A stretch of 64,000 nt of DNA from Parabacteroides sp. Marseille-P3160. Lineage in GTDB: Bacteria > Bacteroidota > Bacteroidia > Bacteroidales > Tannerellaceae. This document shows positions 1-9,332 of this stretch, piece by piece. The position numbers were made by a program, and so were the translations under genes. Below the pieces are notes generated by a model. That model was not told where the DNA came from. It worked only from the letters and a program-made list of their open reading frames with translations, and did no database searches. Location of the stretch: positions 2,251,911 through 2,315,910 of the forward strand of contig NZ_LT799418.1 in NCBI RefSeq assembly GCF_900162725.1, given 5' to 3'. The first letter of the stretch is position 1. Every line of letters starts with the position of its first letter.

Positions 1-543
1 GACTACCTTACATGGATTTCCGACAGCTAAAACATTGGACGGAATACTTTTGGTAACTATACTTCCTGCTCCTATAACCGTATTGTCTCCAATAGTAACA
101 CCCGGTAATACACAGACATGTGCGCCAATCCAAACATTATTTCCGATTGAAATTGGATAAGCGAATTCTAATCCTTTATTACGCCGCTCTGCATCTAAAG
201 GGTGTCCGGCTGTATAAAACCCGCAACCGGGAGCAATAAACACATTATCCCCCAATATAACTTTTGCTTCATCAAGGATGATACAGTTTATATTGATGAA
301 GAGATTTTCCCCTATTTCAATATTATAACCATAATCGCAATGAAAGGGTGATTCTATTGTAAAACTATTACTTGTTCGACCAAATAACTGGCGGACTATG
401 GTTTCACGTTCTTTCTTTTGTAAAGGTCGTAGATTATTAAAGTCGTAGCACTTCTCTTTGCATGCAACTCTCTCTGCAAGAAGCTCCGGATCATAATTTG
501 CATCATACAAAAGACCTGATTGACATTTTTCTTTTTCGGTCAT
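1..543 (-). CDS. Maltose/galactoside O-acetyltransferase-like protein (3' end outside window)
   Basis: Probable acetyl-CoA-dependent sugar O-acetyltransferase of the MAT/LacA group. Reading leftward from the ATG at 543 gives about 181 codons with no stop before the window edge, so the C-terminus is cut by the window. The N-terminus (MTEKEKCQSG, then a YD-x(2)-D/E segment) matches the Mac domain, and it is followed by a left-handed beta-helix built of hexapeptide repeats such as IGENLFININ, LGDNVFIAPG and IGNNVWIGAH. The TAGHPLD segment carries the catalytic-type histidine of this family. The family is usually 185-205 aa, so only a short tail is missing. It is read in the same direction as the efflux operon on its right but is separated from it by 162 bp. 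The real acceptor cannot be told from sequence. Confidence 0.85.
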   Translation of the reverse strand, partial: MTEKEKCQSGLLYDANYDPELLAERVACKEKCYDFNNLRPLQKKERETIVRQLFGRTSNSFTIESPFHCDYGYNIEIGENLFININCIILDEAKVILGDNVFIAPGCGFYTAGHPLDAERRNKGLEFAYPISIGNNVWIGAHVCVLPGVTIGDNTVIGAGSIVTKSIPSNVLAVGNPCKVV

Positions 544-705
544 ACGTTTTTTGTCTTATGGATTAATAAATTCCAATCTGTTTTATTTGCATTATTCTAT
601 TTCAGAATTTGTTGCTTTTATTCATTGCAAATGTAAACAGTATTATTAACTATGTAGTCCGCCCACTTTACTAAACTATTTGATTTAATTGCTATAAATA
701 TTCCC

Positions 706-2064
706 TTAGTATCCTCCCCCAAGAGCATGGTACAGGTTAATCACTCCCTGAATCTCGTCAAACCTATCGTTAACGAGTGTGAGCTCGGCATCAAGAAGCG
801 ATGTTTCGGCTGTGAGCACTTCAAGATAGGTCGTGTTCCCGTATTTCATCTTTAACTGCGTACTTTTGACGGCTCTTTCCAACGAGGCTATCTGTTGAAT
901 GTCTATCTCAATCTTGCCGCGTGAAGTTTGCCATTGTGTGAGTGCGTTGTTTACCTCCGCACCGGCATCAAGTATCGATTGTTTAAACTCCAGCTTTGCC
1001 TCTTCCTGCTGTGCTTCAGCAATTTTAAGTCGGGCTTTGTTTGTCCCGCGATTAAATATCGGTTGCGTAAGGGAACCAACCGCTTCCAACAGCAAGGCTC
1101 CCGGATTGGCGATAATCCCACCTCCGCTATTCGTCCATCCTGCCGTTCCGCTCAACGTGATGCTTGGATAGAATGCAGCTCGTGCTTCGTTGGTTGAATA
1201 GAACGCTTGTGCCAATGACATTTCTGCATTTCGCACATCGGGACGCTTACTAAGTAGTTGCAATGGAACGCCAACAGACATTTCCTGTGGAAACTGTTGG
1301 TCGTCCAGCTTGCCTCGGACAACCTGTTGCGGTGTTTTGCCCAGCAAGGAAGATAAGCCGTTTTCCGTTTCCGTGATTTGTTGGCGAAGCGAAAGCATGG
1401 AAGCCTCAACAGAGAGTTTGTTTGCCTCGGCTTGTGCCACTGACGCGTCATCGCTCGAACCCGCTTTTTTCAAGGCGTGTAGTGTACGGATAGTTTCCTG
1501 CCAACTGTCGAGCGTATGTTCCGTAATCTCCAACTGTCTGTCAAGCATCAGTAACGTGTAATAGCTGTTTGCAATTGTAGAAACCAGATTCGTTTGTACA
1601 GCCTGCCTGTAGGCTTCGCTCTGTTCAAGAGCAGCTTTCGCACCACGTTTGGCACTTGTTAGTTTTCCGAAAACATCCAGTTCCCAATTTGATGATACAG
1701 CTAACTGATAGCTTTTCGATGCTTTCTGCCTGTCGAAACTGTTCAATGCTCCTTCCGAATTAAACGAAACGGAAGGAAGATAAGCCAACTTGGAAGATTG
1801 TAAAGTTGCCTGTGCCTGCGTAATACGAAGGTAGGCAATCTGAAGGTCTGTATTATTCTCCAATCCCTCTTCAACCAGCGTTTGTAGGTGTGAATCGGTA
1901 AATAGCTCCCGCCAGCTAAGCGAAGCAATGCTTGCCGTATCGGTCGTATTCAGAGACTCACCATATAAATTGTCTGTTGTCACATCCGGTCTGTTGTATG
2001 TTTTGTACACATTGCAGCTACTAACTGAAATGGCCACAACCCCTATAATGATTATCTTTTTCAT
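706..2064 (-). CDS. Outer-membrane efflux lipoprotein, NodT/OprM (TolC) family
   Basis: Outer-membrane channel of a tripartite RND pump. The 452-aa protein starts with a lipoprotein signal peptide whose lipobox ends at Cys17 (SVSSC), as in OprM/CmeC-type factors. It then has two OEP repeats rich in long amphipathic helices (for example LAQAFYSTNEARAAFYPSITL) typical of the TolC helical barrel; 450-480 aa is normal for the family. Its ATG overlaps the last codon of the pump gene (ATGA at 2061-2064), so it should be translationally coupled to it. Because the pump gene carries an early amber codon, that coupling may be weakened. It is the last gene of the adaptor-pump-channel operon. Confidence 0.9.
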   Translation of the reverse strand: MKKIIIIGVVAISVSSCNVYKTYNRPDVTTDNLYGESLNTTDTASIASLSWRELFTDSHLQTLVEEGLENNTDLQIAYLRITQAQATLQSSKLAYLPSVSFNSEGALNSFDRQKASKSYQLAVSSNWELDVFGKLTSAKRGAKAALEQSEAYRQAVQTNLVSTIANSYYTLLMLDRQLEITEHTLDSWQETIRTLHALKKAGSSDDASVAQAEANKLSVEASMLSLRQQITETENGLSSLLGKTPQQVVRGKLDDQQFPQEMSVGVPLQLLSKRPDVRNAEMSLAQAFYSTNEARAAFYPSITLSGTAGWTNSGGGIIANPGALLLEAVGSLTQPIFNRGTNKARLKIAEAQQEEAKLEFKQSILDAGAEVNNALTQWQTSRGKIEIDIQQIASLERAVKSTQLKMKYGNTTYLEVLTAETSLLDAELTLVNDRFDEIQGVINLYHALGGGY

Positions 2065-5000
2065 TCTTCAATCTTTTTAGTTTGTTTACCGGGAACTTTC
2101 GACGGTGAAATTTTTTCGTCCAACATTCGGAAGAGAGCGAACATTGTGGGAACAATAAATATTAATCCCAATGAACCGACAATCAATCCACCGACAGTTC
2201 CGACTCCCAGTGATATATTCCCGTTGGCACCGGCACCCGATGAAAATATCAGGGGCAGGAGTCCGAATACCATCGCAAGTACAGTCATCAAAATAGGGCG
2301 GAAACGAACTCTTGCAGCCGAAAGGGCCGCTTGCGAAATACTCATCCCTTCCTTCCTGCGTTTTGAGGCATATTCGGTTATCAGAATAGCCGTTTTCGCC
2401 AATAGACCGATCAACATGATTACCCCTGTTTGCAGGTAAATATTATTTTCAAGTCCCGCTATTTTCGTAAAAAAGAAACTACCCGTAAGTCCCAACGGAA
2501 CAGAAAGCAATACAGCGACAGGTATCAGGAAACTCTCATAAAGGCCACACAGTATCAGATATATAAGTAGGATACAGATACAGATAATAATAACCGTATT
2601 ACTGGTGCTTCCGGCTTCTTCCCTTGTAATACCTCCGAATTCATAGCCGTATCCTGTCGAAAGATACTGTTCTGCAGTTTCCCGAACAGCGTTAATTGCA
2701 TCTACCTAACTATAGCCTTCGGCAATCATACCATTGATGGAAATGGAATTAAACATATTGAACCGGGTCAAAGATTCTGCACCGTATGTCTTTGTTAGTG
2801 TGACGAATTGGCTTAACGAAGCCATTTTATCATCTACACGTACAAACGTATTATTCAGTGACTCCGTGTTTAACCTGCTATCGGGAGATGCCTGTATCAT
2901 CACTTTGTATATTTTAGAAAAACGGTTAATATCCGAAGCATAAGTTCCACCATAATAACTGGAAAGGACATTCAGAACTTCATCGGGAGAAATTCCGGCA
3001 CGTTTGCATTTGGCTGCATCCACTTCAACCAGATATTGCGGATAATTTATGTTGAATGACGAAAAAGCCAAACCTATCTCGGGACGCTCATTCAGCCGGG
3101 TAATGAAATCCTGAGTAACATTGTAAAAATCCGTAAGGCTGCCTCCCTTTTTGTCCTGCACATAAAGTTCCACTCCGCTACCCGAACCGTAACCGGCAAT
3201 CATGGGAGGAGACATGACAAACAATTCTGCATCTTTAATGTCTGCTGTCAATTCGTATATCTTCGCAGAAACGGCATCCTTACTGTCTTCCTTGTTTTTA
3301 CGCTCTTTCCAGTCTTTAAGCCGTATGAAAAATGAGGCTGTATTGGCGCTCTGTCCGCTTCCTGCCCCGAATCCATAACCTACGGTTTTACTATATGACT
3401 CCACCTGCGGAATAGAATTGATACGTTCCTCTATTTTATCCACAGTCTTTTTTGTCTGATTGATTGTACTTCCCGGAGCAGTATTTACCGAAACGAACAG
3501 CACACCCTGGTCTTCGTCAGGCACAAGGCCGCTTTTAGTCGTATTCATTAATATAGCAAGTATAATAACGGAACCGACAAGCAAAGTGGGAGTAATCCAC
3601 CGATGGCGCATAAAGAATTTCAAACCGCCCATATATCGTTTAGTCAGCCTCTGGAACGAAATATTGAACGAAGTATGAAAACGTTCTTTCAGTGACTTTT
3701 TACTCCCGTTTGTCTCCAGATTTGGCTTGAGAAGCAACGCACATAGTGCAGGACTTAATGTAAGGGCATTGACCGCCGATATACCTACGGCGACGGCCAT
3801 TGTAAGACCGAATTGTGTAAAGAACACCCCGGAAGTACCTCCCATAAACGATACAGGGATAAATACTGCCATAAAAACGAGTGTGGTAACTATAATCGGC
3901 GAAGTAATCTCTTCCATTCCTTTGACTGCGGCAAGATAAGGAGACTTATGCCCCTCATCGAATTTGGTCTGTACAGCCTCCACTACAATAATGGCATCAT
4001 CAACCACAATACCGACAGAGAGCACCAATGCAAACAGTGTGAGTAAATTGATACTGAATCCGAACAGGGAAAGGAAAGCGAATGTTCCGATTATGGAAAC
4101 ACAAATCCCAACGGCCGGAATAAGTGTTGCACGGAAATTTTGTAAAAACAGGTAAACAATAAGCACAACCAAAAGGAAAGCAATCAGCAAGGTTTCTGTC
4201 ACATTGAATATCGACGCATCCAGAAAATCTTTTGTACTCAGTATTTTTGATATTTTTAATCCCGGAGGTAAATCAGGCTCTATTTCTTTAAGCAATTTGT
4301 CGAGTTCGGTATTGATTTCATTCGCGTTTGAGCCTGCTGTCTGAAATACGATACAGCTCACGCCGGGATGACCATTGGCCTCCCCAATCTTCTCATAACT
4401 ATCCGCACCCAATTCTATAACAGCGACATCTTTTAGTCTTAAAACTTCTCCGTCAGCCAATGAACGGATGACAATTTCCTCAAATTCTTCGGTTTTTTCA
4501 AGACGTCCGCGATATTTCATCGTATAAAGAAAGGTGTTGTCGGAATTTTCACCCATATATCCGGTTGGAGACTCGATGTTCTGTTCAGCGAGTGCATTGC
4601 TGATATCCGACGGAACAAGATTGTACTGTGCCATCACTTCCGGATTCATCCAGATGCGGATGCTGTAATCCGCACCGAGGGATGACGCTTCACCGACACC
4701 GCTAATACGGAGTATCTGGGGAATGACATTAATTTTCAAGTAATTCGATATAAATATATCATCGTAGGCATCATCGCTACTGTACATCGTAAATATCTGT
4801 ATCATACTTGATTGGCGTTTGCTGACCGAAACCCCGACTTGCGTTACATCCGAAGGCAGTTGTCCGGTAGCTTTTGATACGCGGTTCTGTACATTGACTG
4901 TTGCCATATCGGGGTCTGTGCCTTGTTTGAAATAAACGGTAATAGAGGCACTCCCCATGTTGCTCGCCGTAGAAGTCATATAAATCATGTCTTCAACGCC

Positions 5001-5213
5001 ATTTATGGCTTCTTCCAACGGGACAATTACACTATTTTGAACCGTTTCGGCATTAGCCCCTGTATAGGTAGCGGTAACCTGTATGGTCGGTGTAGCAATA
5101 TCCGGGTACTGCTCGATAGGCAGCGTCACAAGTCCTATCACTCCAGCCAGAACGATAACGATGGATATAACCGCCGAAAGTATCGGTCGGTCTATAAATG
5201 TTTTTGGTGTCAT
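2061..5213 (-). pseudogene. RND multidrug efflux pump (AcrB/HAE1 family) interrupted by an in-frame TAG
   Basis: Inner-membrane proton-drug antiporter of the AcrB type. Codons 1-835 run from the ATG at 5213 to a TAG at 2706-2708. The same frame then continues open for about 215 codons to 2061, giving the normal total of about 1050. The upstream part holds the periplasmic porter domains and TM4 with the proton-relay aspartates (GIVVDDAIIVVEA). The part after the stop encodes the last transmembrane block (ESFLIPVAVLLSVPLGLTGS ... RPILMTVLAMVFGLLPL). The break sits in the conserved GYS-x-x-DAINA segment at the end of the second periplasmic loop, and neither reading frame nor length is disturbed around it. 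A single base change in a serine-type codon would explain it, as would a sequencing error. As written, the truncated product lacks the final membrane helices and should not form a working trimer. The adaptor gene ends 3 nt upstream and the channel gene overlaps the 3' end. Confidence 0.85.
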
Positions 5214-5216
5214 AAT

Positions 5217-6344
5217 TTATTCTCCTTTTTGTTCTTTTTTGGGTGATACGGGAGTTCCGTTTCGCAACAGGCCCACTCCCTCGGCAACGATGATATCTCC
5301 AGTAGCCAATCCCGATTCCACAATATATTCCTGTCCGTCGTTAATGGAGAAAACCTCTACCAATGTTGATTGTGCAATTCCATCAATTACTTTATAGACA
5401 TAAACTTTGTCTTGCGTCTCGAAAGTGGCTGCCTGTGGGATGACGATGACATTTTTTCGTTTATAAGGAAAGACCACGCTACCCGAACCGCCGCTCAGCA
5501 GAATGCGTTCTTCGTTTGGAAAGACGGCACGGACGCTGACCGAACCTGTACTTTGGTCGATAACGCCACTGATGCTTTCAACACGTCCTTTTTTAGCATA
5601 TGTATTTCCATTATTTAGTTTGAGTTCAACTTCCGGCATTGCCTTCACAGCATTGCCAAGAGAACCGTTGTCATGGGAGAGCGAGAGAATCTGGTTTTCC
5701 GACATGGAAAAATAAACATACATCTCCGCATTGTCCGAGACGGTCGTCAACGGATTGGTGATGGTAGAACTGACTAATGCACCCACCCGGTAGGGAAGCG
5801 TCCCGACTATGCCGTCAGACGGACTTTTTACGAGCGTAAAAGAGAGGTTGTTGCGGGCATTGGTTTCCTGTGCCTGTGCTTGTGCCAGCTCGGCTTCTGC
5901 ACTTCTCAGAGAATTTTGGGCTGTTTGCATTTCGTACTCCGATACCACATTTTGGGCATACAACTCCTTCTTGCTGTCGGCAGTAAGCTGTGCCGTCGCC
6001 ACATTCGATTGAGCCACACTGACGCTTGCCTTTGCCGTTTCCAATGCTGCCTGATAAGCAACCTGGTCAATGACAAATAAAGTCTGTCCTTTTTTCACTA
6101 TTTCTCCCTCGGTAACACGAACCTCAGTAATCAGTCCTGAAACTTGGGGTCGAATTTCGACATCCTGTTTACCTCGTATTGTTGACGAATAATTCGTGGA
6201 CAGAGATTTATCTGTAAGAGATACCTCTAATAAATTGTATTCGTTATTTACCGAATTGGGAGCTTTTTGACTACATGAAACAGCTATCATGCCCATTACT
6301 GTCAGGAATGCCAAATACACTCCTTTGATTGAAATTTTATTCAT
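5217..6344 (-). CDS. RND efflux periplasmic adaptor (membrane fusion protein, AcrA/MexA type)
   Basis: Periplasmic adaptor joining the RND pump to the outer-membrane channel. The 375-aa protein has a lipoprotein signal with Cys24 (MIAVSC). It continues with a biotinyl-lipoyl half (RPQVSGLITEVRVTEGEIVKK), an Ala/Gln-rich helical hairpin (SVAQSNVATAQLTAD through ELAQAQAQETNARNNL), the second lipoyl half (VKSPSDGIVGTLPYRVGALV) and a beta-barrel/membrane-proximal domain. Length and order are those of the HlyD/AcrA family. It is the first gene of the operon, ends 3 nt before the pump start, and lies divergent to an AraC regulator 234 bp away, which probably controls it. Confidence 0.92.
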   Translation of the reverse strand: MNKISIKGVYLAFLTVMGMIAVSCSQKAPNSVNNEYNLLEVSLTDKSLSTNYSSTIRGKQDVEIRPQVSGLITEVRVTEGEIVKKGQTLFVIDQVAYQAALETAKASVSVAQSNVATAQLTADSKKELYAQNVVSEYEMQTAQNSLRSAEAELAQAQAQETNARNNLSFTLVKSPSDGIVGTLPYRVGALVSSTITNPLTTVSDNAEMYVYFSMSENQILSLSHDNGSLGNAVKAMPEVELKLNNGNTYAKKGRVESISGVIDQSTGSVSVRAVFPNEERILLSGGSGSVVFPYKRKNVIVIPQAATFETQDKVYVYKVIDGIAQSTLVEVFSINDGQEYIVESGLATGDIIVAEGVGLLRNGTPVSPKKEQKGE

Positions 6345-6465
6345 TTTTTATTTTTTTCTAAACATGTTCTACCTTTATCTGTGGCAATACCAATAATGAT
6401 TCTACTTAAAAAAATCCGTTGCAAAGTTCTGCTTTTATGATAGCAATTAACAGAGTTTAATCCGT

Positions 6466-6543
6466 CCAATATTGGTCTATATCCGTTATTTCAGGTGATA
6501 TTAATAACTCAAAATGTCAAAAAAAGGAATATAACCGTTATTT
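6466..6543. promoter_or_regulatory. Candidate regulator sites between efflux operon and araC-type gene
   Basis: The 234-bp divergent intergenic region contains a perfect 10-bp palindrome CCAATATTGG (6466-6475) and two direct copies of CCGTTATTT (6483-6491 and 6535-6543), 52 bp or about five helical turns apart. Direct repeats on one face of the helix are typical of AraC-family operators. That the adjacent AraC protein binds here is inference. Confidence 0.4.
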
Positions 6544-6558
6544 TGTTAGTTGAATGTT

Positions 6559-6566
6559 TATCTTTG
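6559..6566 (+). promoter_or_regulatory. Bacteroidetes -7 promoter box of the AraC-type gene
   Basis: TATCTTTG matches the Bacteroidetes -7 consensus TAnnTTTG and lies 12-21 bp before the two possible start codons (6579, 6588). No clear TTTG box is seen 19 bp upstream, which fits an activator-dependent or autoregulated promoter. Confidence 0.5.
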
Positions 6567-6578
6567 TAACATTTACTT

Positions 6579-7484
6579 ATGATTACAATGAAAGATACCC
6601 TTGACCTTGGTCTTGATGAATTTATCAATCTCTTATTGCCACAAGAAACATTTGGCAATGAACTTGTTGTCATTGAAATGAAAGGGGATGTTCCGAAAGC
6701 TCCCTTTCAACCGATGCGGCTCAATGCCCATTCAATGATTTTGCCCTTACAGGGAGAAATAGAAGTCGTGATGGATTACGTTTCCTATTCGTTTCAGAAA
6801 AACATGCTGTTGGAAATGCATATTGAGAATATTATTGACAATATTACGTTCAGTGAAGATTTTAAGGGTTTTCATATAATAATATCACAGGATTTACTTT
6901 TAGAAATAGTAACACCAATTACACATTTGCTGTCTGATAGTGCCGAGTATGCTAAACGGGCATATCCGCTAAATCAACTCAACGAAGAAGAAACAGATAC
7001 GATATTGGGTATCGTCCATAGAATACAAAAATATATTACGGATAAGGAGCATCGTTATCGTTCACTTATTATCCGAAACGACCTTTCAAACCTGATGCTG
7101 GAACTGGATAATGGAGTTTGGAAGAAACGAGGTGAAGAGTACCCTGAAATAACCCATTCAGAAAATGTTAGTCTGCGCTTTCGAAAATTACTTTCCCGCT
7201 ATGCCAAGAAAGAACATGAAGTCTCTTTTTATGCTTCCCAACTGAATATAACTGCTGACCATCTGTCGAAAATAATGCGGACATACAGTGGTCGTTCAGC
7301 GATAAAGTGGATAAATCATGCTTTAATAACGGAAGCCAGACTGTTACTTCGGAAACCGGATATGAATATTCAACAAGTATCGGAAACCCTTAATTTTTCC
7401 GACCAATCAGTATTTGGCAAGTTTTTCAAGAAACATACAGGGGAATCTCCTTCTCAGTATAAAAATATATTCAGAAGTTGTTAA
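6579..7484 (+). CDS. AraC-family transcriptional regulator, probable regulator of the RND efflux operon
   Basis: Cytoplasmic DNA-binding regulator of 301 aa. The first about 195 residues form a cupin-like sensing domain (MRLNAHSMILPLQGEIEVVM). The last about 100 hold the two-helix-turn-helix AraC domain, with VSFYASQLNITADHLSKIMR as the first motif and VSETLNFSDQSVFGKFFKKH followed by TGESPSQYK as the second, very characteristic, one. The gene is divergent to the adaptor-pump-channel operon, the usual arrangement for a local regulator. An alternative start at 6588 leaves a longer leader after the -7 box at 6559. The ligand is unknown. Confidence 0.9.
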   Translation: MITMKDTLDLGLDEFINLLLPQETFGNELVVIEMKGDVPKAPFQPMRLNAHSMILPLQGEIEVVMDYVSYSFQKNMLLEMHIENIIDNITFSEDFKGFHIIISQDLLLEIVTPITHLLSDSAEYAKRAYPLNQLNEEETDTILGIVHRIQKYITDKEHRYRSLIIRNDLSNLMLELDNGVWKKRGEEYPEITHSENVSLRFRKLLSRYAKKEHEVSFYASQLNITADHLSKIMRTYSGRSAIKWINHALITEARLLLRKPDMNIQQVSETLNFSDQSVFGKFFKKHTGESPSQYKNIFRSC

Positions 7485-7681
7485 AATATAGTTTAGGAAT
7501 GAATGTTTTTCATTTTTATGAAAAGGACTTTTCTGAAAATGGAAGTATTTACCTTTTTTTGTAGTTAAGAATATATTGTAGAAGCAGTGAAAATATACGT
7601 ATTATTTAGTAACTTTACACCAAGTTAAGGCGCTCTTTATTTTATGCAAAAACTAAGTGAATCAATGAAGTTCGCTCGTTT

Positions 7682-8788
7682 CTAAATCGTTACCTGTCTG
7701 CAAGAATCATTTTGCAACTGGCTTGTTTTCAGCTCCAAAGGCGAGATTATATGTCTTGCCAGGTGGAAAGTAAGGTTCTTTCTGATTCCGGACAGGTCGG
7801 CAATCTCCTTCAAGTACGAATTTAGCTTCTGGTTGCTGATTATTGGAAGGATTTCTCCATTTGGGAGCTTGTTTTTATACTTGTCTAGGATCATTTTGGG
7901 AATATCCAATAACGGGACATTGACATCTGTGCCTGTCTTCACCCGTTTGGTCATAATCCAAAGGTTGCCGTCAAACGATTTGCGGATATGCTCCTTTCTA
8001 AGACCTGCCACATCTATGTAAGCCAAACCGCAAAAACAAGAAAAGATAAATAAATCACGGACATGTTCCAACCTTTCGGATACAAGGTTGAGTTCTAGTA
8101 TTTTTTTGATTTCATCTTCCGTAAGATAGCCTCTATCCACTTTTTGCAGCCGGATTTTGTAATTCGCAAAAGGATCTCCAATAATGATTCCGTTATTGCG
8201 GGCAATCAGAACGATGCGCTTAAAAAACTGCATGAATTTGGCTGTAGTGTTGGAATTGCACTTGCAAATCGTTTTAAGATACACTTCAAAATCGGTAATA
8301 AACATTAGGTTTATCTCATGCAGTGCAATGTCCGACAAGTTGTACTTGTGTCTAATAAAGTTCTCAAGATGCTTCCGGGTTACTTCATACTTTTGATAAG
8401 TAGATGCGGATTTAGATATGCCGATAAGTTGTTTCACATCGTTGTTGTGCTTACCAAACAGGTCCAGTAATGTCGCATGATTTTCTGAATGACCCAGAAA
8501 CTCATTCTTTACCTTTTCGGCAGTAACGTAGTTGTCCCGCCGCTGTTGCTCGTGGTAGATTTGGTTGAGGGAAGCTTTGATGTCGTCCAGCAGCTTGTTG
8601 ATTTGTCCGGCAGACTTTCCTGTGGCTTTTCCTGCTTTCACATTCCAGTTCTCAGGAAGGATGCTTTGTTTCGTACTGAACTGGCAAACTTTTCCATCAA
8701 CGGTAACTCTTGTCATAATCGACACCTCTCCATTACGCTTTTCCGACCCTTTTTTCAGGTAGAAAAGGACTTTAAATGTACTCTTCAT
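7682..8788 (-). pseudogene. Truncated tyrosine-type site-specific recombinase (integrase remnant)
   Basis: Bacteroidetes-type tyrosine recombinase that has lost its C-terminus. From the ATG at 8788 (MKSTFKVLFYLKKGSEKRNG) it shows the Arm-DNA-binding domain, the SAM-like core-binding domain and the start of the catalytic domain with the first catalytic arginine (CGLAYIDVAGLRKEHI) and the HxxR box (HLARH). Directly after HLARH the sequence changes to an unrelated tail ending at 7682, so the remaining His/Trp and the tyrosine nucleophile with its GH-x-N-x(3)-T-x-x-Y context are absent. Intact relatives are about 400-430 aa; about 368 are left here. The protein should be catalytically dead. It lies just downstream of the tRNA-Ser 3' end and is read the same way, the standard place for an island integrase. 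A start at 8788 rather than further upstream is supported by the -7 box at 8809. Confidence 0.85.
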
Positions 8789-8808
8789 AATCTCACTTTT
8801 CAATGTTG

Positions 8809-8816
8809 CAAAATTA
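8809..8816 (-). promoter_or_regulatory. -7 promoter box of the integrase remnant
   Basis: On the minus strand the bases read TAATTTTG, matching TAnnTTTG, 21 bp before the ATG at 8788. It decides the start codon of the integrase remnant. Confidence 0.45.
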
Positions 8817-8886
8817 CTTTTAATATATTAATTGTGAGATATATACAGGCTGTACAAATTAGGGCAGCGAGAGGTCAATTTTGGAC

Positions 8887-8929
8887 AAATCGTTACCGTT
8901 TTTGTCCGGAACGGAATCGGTAACGATTT
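8887..8929. repeat. 12-bp inverted repeat AAATCGTTACCG with a related copy at the integrase 3' end
   Basis: AAATCGTTACCG (8887-8898) faces its exact complement CGGTAACGATTT (8918-8929) across 19 nt. The first 11 bases recur in direct orientation at 7684-7694, at the very end of the truncated integrase frame. The three copies therefore bracket the integrase remnant and may be part of an old recombination or regulatory site. Confidence 0.5.
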
Positions 8930-8993
8930 AGGCACAAATTTGTGTCTTTTGGGGGCTTTTTCGTGTCTTTTATGACGGACATATTGGAAACAA

Positions 8994-9026
8994 AAAAACC
9001 TACAAATCATTGACTTGTAGGTTTTT
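8994..9026 (-). terminator. Rho-independent terminator of tRNA-Ser
   Basis: The 12-bp stem AAAAACCTACAA / TTGTAGGTTTTT encloses a short loop and is followed on the minus strand by a run of T. It lies 37 nt downstream of the tRNA-Ser 3' end. By symmetry it could also work on the other strand. Confidence 0.8.
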
Positions 9027-9061
9027 GTACTGTTATTGTCTGGTTTTGTCCAGACCTTTCA

Positions 9062-9147
<86 letters not shown>

Positions 9148-9332
9148 TTCTGCTCCGCTTTCTTTTTCTATTTGAAAAGCGCTGCAAAGGTAGTGAAATA
9201 TTTAATTATAACATAAAAATTAAAACATTTTTTTACCCCGCAGATTCTTTGGGGGAGAATGATGCTCTATAGATAACTGCCGGCATAAATAAAAAGACGG
9301 ACTATCTTCTGTAAAAGGAGTCTCTTTTGCCT

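Noticed and set aside
2706..2708. Amber codon as programmed recoding (pyrrolysine or selenocysteine-like read-through)
   Set aside because: TAG would encode pyrrolysine only in organisms with pyl genes, and RND pumps have no such residue here; no special structure is seen around it. Plain nonsense mutation is simpler.
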